The notes beneath the pieces were generated by a model. That model worked only from the letters and a program-made list of their open reading frames with translations. It was not told the DNA's origin and searched no databases. DNA of 64,000 nt, from contig NZ_CP142362.1 of NCBI RefSeq assembly GCF_035918395.1, positions 4,873,501 through 4,937,500 on the forward strand, in the 5' to 3' direction. Positions 52,980-61,263 of the stretch are shown in pieces. A program made the translations under genes and the position numbers. This stretch comes from Mycolicibacterium sp. ND9-15 (GTDB lineage: Bacteria > Actinomycetota > Actinomycetes > Mycobacteriales > Mycobacteriaceae). The stretch's first letter is position 1. Every line of letters starts with the position of its first letter.

Positions 52980-53746
52980 GAGGCCTCCAGTTCGCTCTTG
53001 AGGTTGGCCAACTTCCACGGCCACCCACCCGAGATAAGCTCGCGGACAGTACTTTCCGGCGGAAAGTCGTCGTGTATGACCGTGAGCTTCACTTGGCCGT
53101 CGTCGACCACCTCGATGTCGATCGTCACCTTCGAACGCCGCTCCGTAGCGGCTTGCAAGATCGTCTCCTCGTCGAGTCCGAACTCGGTGAGTTCGGGGAC
53201 GAACGAGTGGAAGGTGAAGGCGAGCCGGCGATACGGGTCGGACTCGAGGATGACCTGCTCCGGGTGGACGATCTCGAGTTCCCTGTCGGCCCAGACGTAC
53301 GTCGAACCCGTCTGCCAGTCGGAGACGATTGCATGGCCCATGTAGCGAGTCGAGTACACCGGGTCGGTGATGGCCTGCCACAAGCGTTCTGGGGTGGTGC
53401 GGATATAGGTGACGTAGACGAATTCGCTGTTGTTCATCGGTGGGGTCTCCAATGGTGTCGTGAGGTCGGCGAGTTTTTGCGCCCGGGCCCGGTCGTATTG
53501 ATTGATCCAGCGGTCGGCGATCGCGTTGATCGGTTCGGCATTGAGGAAGTGCAGCTTCTCCCGCCCCCGCCGCGCGGTGGTGATGAGGTTCGCAGCCTCC
53601 AGCAGGGCGAGGTGCTTGCTCACCGACTGACGCGCCATCGACAGCCCCGCACACAGATCCCGCAGCGTCTGACCATTGCTCTCGTTGAGGCTGTCGAGAA
53701 GGATGCGCCGGTTCGGATCGGCCAGTGCCCTGAACACATCGTCCAT
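52976..53746 (-). CDS. ArsR-type regulator fused to SRPBCC (AHSA1) domain
   Basis: The 256-residue protein has an N-terminal winged helix (ALADPNRRILLDSLNESNGQ, ARQSVSKHLALLEAANLITT), about residues 1-95. A C-terminal AHSA1/SRPBCC domain begins near NNSEFVYVTYIRTTPERLWQ and ends WPWKLANLKSELEAS. In some actinobacteria these two parts are separate, adjacent genes; here they form one chain. The regulator probably represses its own operon, and the small-ligand pocket could sense an effector. The fusion is complete and has no breaks. Confidence 0.87.
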   Translation of the reverse strand: MDDVFRALADPNRRILLDSLNESNGQTLRDLCAGLSMARQSVSKHLALLEAANLITTARRGREKLHFLNAEPINAIADRWINQYDRARAQKLADLTTPLETPPMNNSEFVYVTYIRTTPERLWQAITDPVYSTRYMGHAIVSDWQTGSTYVWADRELEIVHPEQVILESDPYRRLAFTFHSFVPELTEFGLDEETILQAATERRSKVTIDIEVVDDGQVKLTVIHDDFPPESTVRELISGGWPWKLANLKSELEAS

Positions 53747-53904
53747 CCCTGCCGCCTATACGTATTCAGCCGACCGGCTGCATGTTCGACGATATGCAGC
53801 TTAATGGCTGCACGTCAACGGGGCCTTCATCGCCGAGTGTGCACTCACTGCGAGAATCCGCGCGGAATTTCGCAACAGCCTCACGCTCGGCGACCCGAGG
53901 GGCG

Positions 53905-56900
53905 CTACCCGGATGTGTTGAGTTCCTCGAAGCGTGTCAACGCGAGGTCACGCTGGTCGGGTTCGAAGTTCTCGATGTGGGTCACCCGCTCACCGTCGAG
54001 GAGGTTGATCATCACGAACGGAAGCTCGATCGCGAGGCCTTCGGTGGACATCCCCCGTACGACTACGTGCACCGCGACGCCGATCGCCGAGTGTGCGAGG
54101 AACTCTGCCGATTCGATGCGAAGGTCGGGTACGAGCGATGCCGCCGTCCGGATCGACGTGATGTAGTCGGCGGTAGTACTTCCGAGCTGACGGTGATTGA
54201 CATAGGTTGCCCCTTCGCAGAGAGCGGTAAGCGCATCCCACTCATGACGGTTGGTCATCTCGATGATCTTGCGATGCGCTTCGATGACCTTGGGGTGCGA
54301 GACCACTCCTGAAGCGATCCACCGCGCGGTGAGTTCCGCCATTGCGCTGTCGATGTCGTCGGTATCGAAGTTGACGATGGTGTGCGCCATGCCTTCTTCA
54401 GTCGCCTCCAGGACCGTCAGGAATTCGATGACGATCGGTCGCTCGGCGTCCTCGGTGTCACGGAAGGCCTGCCTGAGCAGACAGAGCCGTGATCCCCTGG
54501 TAGCCAGCGCCTCTGTTTCCAGCCGCAAGCTCGGCGGCAAATCGAACAACGTCTGCGCGACCCGCCACCGCATTGACCCTTCGTGCGCGTCGCGCAGGCC
54601 CTTGCGGCGGTCGTGATACTGGCCCTCCGGTGCGGTGCGAGCGACGAAGGCGTCGAGGTTGCGGCGGTTGTATGCGTCAACCAGACGCGCCCACGTATGG
54701 GTCGCGGCGTTCTCGATCGAATGCGCTGGACGGCGCAGCCCGTCGAACCTGGCGAGGGCGGCGTCGAGGTCGGCCTCGTCGAATAACTCGCAGCGATTGA
54801 TGACTTCATCTTCAACTACGAAGACGTTGGCTGCGCGCCATTCGGCCTCGAAGCCCTCATGAGAAGTTCCATGGCCGGCATGTACAACGACCGCACCAAA
54901 ACTGTCTAGCCGTATAACCGCCTCGATATACGTCTTACCGTTCGGGTAAACCTGCCACCCAGCCTGGATGTACGGGATGAGGTCACCCGGCGCGAACGCG
55001 CGACCCTGGCGGTGGTCGACGTCAGTGAATTCACCTGATATTGAGGGAAGTTCGTGCCTATTGTTTGCGGCGTAAGCCTCTGTGATTACCGACCACGTGT
55101 GTGAGTGGGCTGCCGCTTCCCCGGCGAGATAACGTGATTCGAACTCCTCGAAGGCGGCGTCTACGTCGTCGGGATCGAAAAATACCGTGTACGAGATCCC
55201 TTCGTCCTCGGTGACTTCGGTGAGCGTCATCAACTCGACGGTGATCGGCCGGCTCGCATCATCGGTGTCGCGGAAGGTTTCCCGGCTCAGCGCGAGTCGA
55301 TCTCCCCTAATGGCGACGGGCTCCACTTCCAGCTGCCAGCTCGTCGGCGTTCCAGACAACACCGCGTACGTATAGTTCCGGTCCATAGTGCCCTCATCAC
55401 GCAACCCCTTGCGGCGGTCCTGGTAGCGGCCGGCGGGAACCTCGAGAAATGTCTCCACATCTCGGCGGTTGTACGCCTCGGCGACATACGCTCGTGCTCG
55501 GATGGCGGCGTTTTCCAGCCGGGGTGCCGGTCGGTCGAGTTCGTCGAATCTGGCGAGCGCGGTCTCGAGGTCGGCCTCGTCGAAGGTTTCGCAGCAGTTG
55601 ATCGCGTCGCCATCGAACGTCAGCAAGGTAACTTCGCGCCACTCGGCGGTGAACCCGTGTTGTGAGGTGCCGCTCTCCACGTGGCTGAAGACTGCGCCGG
55701 CATCGTTCAGCCGATACACGGCGTCGATGTGGGTAGTGACATTTGGTGCAACCGTCCAAATCTCACGGACATACGCGGCCATATCCCCGGGTGCTGATGT
55801 CATCGCGCGCCGGTGGTCGATGTTCACCCAATTCGGCGTCATCTGTGACAGTTCGTGTCGATTGAAAGCTGCGATAGTTTGGGCCACGAGGGACCACGTG
55901 TGTGCGTAGCGCGCCGCTTCACCGGCGAGGTAACGGCCGTCGAGCTCCACGAAGGCGCCGTCGATGTCGTCGGGGTCGAACGTCACACTGCGACAGAACA
56001 ATCCGTCGTCGTTGACTTCTGTGACCAACAAGACCTCGATCGTGATCGGCCGGTCGGCCTCGTCGGTGTCGCGGATGAGGTAGCGGCTCAGCGCCAGGCG
56101 ACAGCCCCTGGTGGCGACGGGCTCGATCTCCATCCGCCAACTCGCGGGTGCCCCGAGGAACACTGAACGTGCCAACTTGGATTCCATTGGAACCTCGCTG
56201 CGCAGGCCTTTTCGCCGATCCTCCCATCGTGCGTTCGCGTCAAAAGTGGTGAAATAGCGTTCCAGATCGCGGCGGTTGAACGCATCGGCAATTTGCGCAT
56301 TTCCACGTGTCGCGGTGTTCTCAAGTCGTGGCATCGAGGCGTTGAGCTCGTCGAATCTCGCGAGCGCGGCGTCGAGGTCGTCTTCGTCGAAGAGCTCGCA
56401 CCGGTTCACCCGGCCGCCTTCGACCGTCAGAAGCTGGATCATCCTCCACTCGGCAGCAAAGCCCTGTGGGGAGGTCCCGTGCGAGGTGTTGGTGACGACT
56501 GCGCCGACGCTGCTGAGTCGATGCACAGCCTCAACGTGGATCCTGATGTCCGGGGTGAGGTCCTTGACAGCGTGGATGACGGTGTCCAGATCGCGGGACG
56601 CGAACGGTGTTCCTCGCCGATGGTCGATGGTCAACCAGTCCGGATGCGTCACGGGGAACTGATGCCAAGAGGGCGCCGCGTAGGCGGCCGCGATGACAGA
56701 CCAGGTCTGGGCGTGGGTGGCAGCTTCGTCCGCAAGATATCGGGCATCGAGTTCCGCGAAGGCGGCGCCACTGTCATCGAGGTCGAACACCACCATCGCC
56801 ACGGCGCGCTCGTCGGCGCCGATCTCGACGATGACGAACGACTCGTTGTCGAACACCTCCGGCCCCTCGTCGCGGATTGACACTCGGCTACGAGCGAGAA

Positions 56901-59900
56901 AGAGCCGTTCGCCGCGAGTCGCAATGACATCGGACGTTATGTGCGTACCCCCGAGCTCGGTGACTGTTCGCGCGTCGGCGATCGCGGCATCGCGACCGTG
57001 GCGGATACCCGCGTTCACCACACGACGACGGTCGTCGACGCAATACTCCTCGGCCAGGATTTCGGCCGAGGCGTCATAGTCGCGCGCTGCATGATGTTCA
57101 AGGAGACGGTCATACACCCGGGTTGCCGTGTTTTCCAGCCGCGGCACCGGACGGCTCAGTTCGTCGAACTTCGCTAGCACCGTCGCAATTTCGGCCTCGT
57201 CGAACAACTCACAGCGGTTCGTGGAGGTGGCTCCAAGCGTCATGAGCGCGATCATCCGCCATTCGGCATAGAAGCCCTCTGGGGAAGTTCCGTTCGCCAC
57301 ATGCGTGACAACAGCCCCGACCTCGCTCAACCGATGTACGCACTCGACATACATCTTGTTCTCCGGCGTGACGTCCCAACCCGAGCGCAGGTAGGCGGCC
57401 AGGTCTTCGCCGGCGAAGGTCTCACGCACCCGGTGATCGATGGTGACCCAGTTCGACAACGGGGGAATCTCGTGCCTGTTGAACATGGCGTAGGTATCCG
57501 CGAATATCGACCACACGTCGGCGTAGCGGGCTGCTTCACCGGCGAGGTAACGGCCCTCGAGCTCTTTGTAGGCGGCGTCGATCTCATCGGTTTCGAACAT
57601 CACACACGCCACGATCCGCTTGTCGGCGTTGGTCTCGATGACGCATAACACCTCGGTGCGGAACGCCTCAGGCCGCTGGTCTCGGCCGGAGGTGACGAAA
57701 CGACTCAATACCAGCCGCGTCCCTCGGGTGGCGATGACAGTCGAAGCCAAATTCCGGGTCCCGACTTCAGCGACGGCTTGCCAGTCCGCAACGTTGAGGT
57801 CTCGTCCTCGTCGCTTCCCTACGCCTACGACCGGGCGATTGTCGACCGTACAGACTTCGGCGGCGAGCGTGTCCCCCATGCCCCTCCAGTCGCGGGCACC
57901 GAAACACTCGCAGAAGCGTTCGGCCACTCGGCTCGCAGTGTTCTCGGGTCTCCTCGTAGGTCGGTTGAGCTCCTCGAAGCGGGCCAGCGCGGTATCGACG
58001 TTGTCCTCGTCGAACACCTCTGAGCGGATGATCACGCCGCCGTCTACAACGAGGACGTTGATCATCCGCCACTCGGCCTCGAACCCTTCCTTCGAGGCTC
58101 CGGCCCCTATGTGGGTTACGACCGCGCCGGTATCCGTGAGCCGGTGCACAGCTTCGAGGTAGGTCCTGATATTCCCAAGCTCATCGAATGTGTTTCGGAG
58201 GTAAGGGATCAAGTCTCCTGAATTGATCATTGGTATTCGGCGGTGATCAATGTTCATTACATCGGGCGCCGTCACGGCAAGCTCGCCTCGATTGGCTGCG
58301 GCATACCCCTCAGTTATCACCGACCATGTTTGCGCGGACGCCGACGCTTCTCCGGCGAGATAGCGAGCGTCGAGTTCCTCGAAGGCAGCATCGATATCGT
58401 CGGGATCGAACACGATGGTCGCCGCGATCCTCTTGTCAGAGTCGATCTCGAGGATGTGGAGAACTTCTGCGTAGAACGCCTCCTCCCGCTGTACATCGCC
58501 GGTGTAGTAAGCACGCGTGAGCGCAAGGCGGTCACCGCGAATCGCCACCACGTTCTCGGTCACGTTTGTGAAGCCGACGTCGGCGGCCATCTGCAGATCA
58601 TGGAGCGCGACTTCCGGACCAATCCGGATTCCGCCGTTCACGGTCCTTCGGCGATGTGCGATCACGCTCTCTCGACCTTGTTGCACCAGCCCGCCTACTA
58701 CGCGACGCCGATCGACCGTCACTATGTCGTCGGCGATCAACCGAGCCAGGGCCTCCCAGTCGTGGTCGGCGAAGTACTCGTTGCAGCGATTGGAAACTCG
58801 GCTCGCTGCGTTTGCCAGTTGCAGCGGTGCGGGACGACTGAGTTCGTCGAATCTGGCGAGCGCGGCGTCGAGGTCGGCCTCGTCGAAAAGGTCTGCGCGG
58901 TTTAGCATGTCGCCGTCGATTGTTTGAACTCCGACAATCCGCCACTCCGCATCGAAGCCCTGCTGTGTGGTGTCCCGCGCCGCCCACGTGACGACCGCGC
59001 CGCGGTGGGTTAGGCCATGCACCGCCTCGATATACATGCTGCGGTCCGGTGTGAGGTCCAGACTGGCGTCCAGGTGTGCGGCCACATTGTCTGCGCCGAT
59101 CGTTCCGACCGGCCGATGGTCGACGACGACATAGCCCGGTGTCGCCGCGGGGGCTTCGCGCCGTTTGAGCACGGCGCACGTCTCCGCGATGACTGACCAT
59201 GTATGCGCGTGATCAGCCGCTTCACCGGCGAGGTAACGCGCGTCGAGTTCATCGAAGGCGGCGTCGATGTCGTCCGGGTCGAACGCGACACGCACCGAGA
59301 TCTGGTTGGTAGCGTCGATTTGAACGACGTCGAGGATCTCTGTCTGGAACGCCTCAGGGCTCTGGTCGCGTCCGGTGTAGCGTGTACGACTGAGAGCGAG
59401 GCGTTGGCCGCGCGTCGCAATGACGACCGACGTAGCGTTCTTGACCCCGATCCCGGCGATGGCACGCATACTCGCCACTTCGGCATCGCGGCCGCGGCGG
59501 GTTCCGACGTTCACGACTCGTCGGCGATCGTCAATCAAGGTATCCTCGGTCAGCGTTTCCGCCAGTGCGTCCCAGTCGCGGGCTGCAAAACACGCATCGA
59601 AGCGGTCGTTCACTTGGCTGGCAAGGTTTTCCAACTTCGGCGTCGGCCGACCAAGCTCGTCGAACCGCGCTAGAGCGGCGTCGAGGTCTGTTTCGTCAAA
59701 CACTTCTACGCGGCTGATTGAATCACCTTCTACCGTATAGAGATTGATCACCCGCCATTCAGCGGAAAAACCGGCGGTGGACGTCGCATCGCCCGCGAAG
59801 CTCACGAGAGCACCGCAGTCGCTGAGCCGATGAACAGCCTCGATGCGAAGCGTGGCTTGCGGCGAAAGATCCCACGTGGCACGCAGGTACGCGGGCAGTT

Positions 59901-61263
59901 CGCCTGGCGCGAACAACGCCACCCGGCGGTGGTCCACACTCACTATGTTGGGCGTCGTGGCTGGGATTTCACGCCTGTTGAATGCCGCGGTCATCTCGAG
60001 GATGACCGACCACGTATGCGCGTGAGGGGCCGCTTCGCCGGCGAGATACCGTGCGTCGAGTTCCTCGAATGCGGCGTCGACGTCATCGCCATCGAAAGAC
60101 ACGATGGCGCTGAGCCGATTGCTGCTATCGACCTCGGCGAGGCCCAGCAGCTCAGCGCCGACATCATCCCGGGTGTCCATCCCATCGTTGGACCAGCTGA
60201 TAAGCATCAGCGCCAGGCGTTCCCCGCGAATCGCGATTACTTCCGACACAGCCCACTGGGCACCTACACCCACCGCGGCTTGCGTATCGGCGATCTGGAT
60301 ATCCCGACCGACTCGCACGCCGGAGTTCACGACGCGACGGCGATCATCCGAGACAACTTCGTCGGCAAGGACTTCCGCCATCGCGTCCCAGTCTCGGGTG
60401 GCGAAGCATTCCGCATATCGCTCGCCGGCCCGGGCCGCGGCGTTCTCGAGTCGCGTCGCCGGACAGCTGAGTTCGTCGAACCGTGCGAGCGCGGCGTCGA
60501 GGGCCGTCTCGTCGAAAAGTTCGGTACGACTGATCAAGTCGCCGTCAACTGTCGAAAGAGCGATATCCCGCCACTCCGCATCGAAGCCTTCTCGCGACTT
60601 CCCGCGCCCAGCGCTGACAACGACCGCTGCGAGGTCGCTCAGCCGATACACCGCCTCGATGTAGACGTGGATATCAGGTGTGTCCTCCCAGGAAGCGCGA
60701 AAGAATGCGCTGAGATCGCCTGGGGCGAATGCTGTAGCGCGGCGGTGGTCGACGTTCACCCAGTTCGGAGTTGTTGCGAACATTTCCCGCCGATTGACGG
60801 CGGAGTAGGCGTCCGCGATCACCGACCAGGTATGGGCGTGGGCGGCCGCCTCGCCGGCGAGGTAGCGCGCGTCGAGTTCGGCCAAGGCGGCGTCGATATC
60901 GTCGAGGTCGAACGCGACTGATGCCAAACACCGCCCGTCGACATCGATCTCGGTGATGCGGAGTATCTCGGTGTGGAAGGCGTCGGGCCGTTGATCACGG
61001 CCTGAGTACTGGGTGCGGCAGAGGGCAAGGCGTTCCCCGCGAATCGCGACGACGTGTGACGTCATCGTAGCCACCCCGAGGTCGGCCATCGCCCGAATCT
61101 CAGCGACTCCTGCGGCGTGGTCGTAGGTGACCTCCCGACGCAGTCCTCGACGTCGGTCTTCGACTCTGACGCCGTCGGCCCACAGCGCCGCGGCCTCATC
61201 CCAGCGGCTCTCGGCGAAGAGCGCGTTGAACCGACGATCGACTCGGCTTGCGGCATTCTCCAA
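53905..61263 (-). repeat. Nine tandem A+B units of NTF2-like domains
   Basis: Unit starts (first residue of the LENxA motif) lie at 61263, 60450, 59634, 58818, 57948, 57138, 56325, 55518 and 54717, so the periods are 813, 816, 816, 870, 810, 813, 807 and 801 bp, plus about 810 bp to the stop. Within a unit the A domain (141 codons) is followed by a B domain (130 codons) beginning HAHTWSV. A domains end FDPDDIDAAFEELDARYLAG; B domains end FDEADLDAALARFDELSRP. Every period is a multiple of three. Confidence 0.88.
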
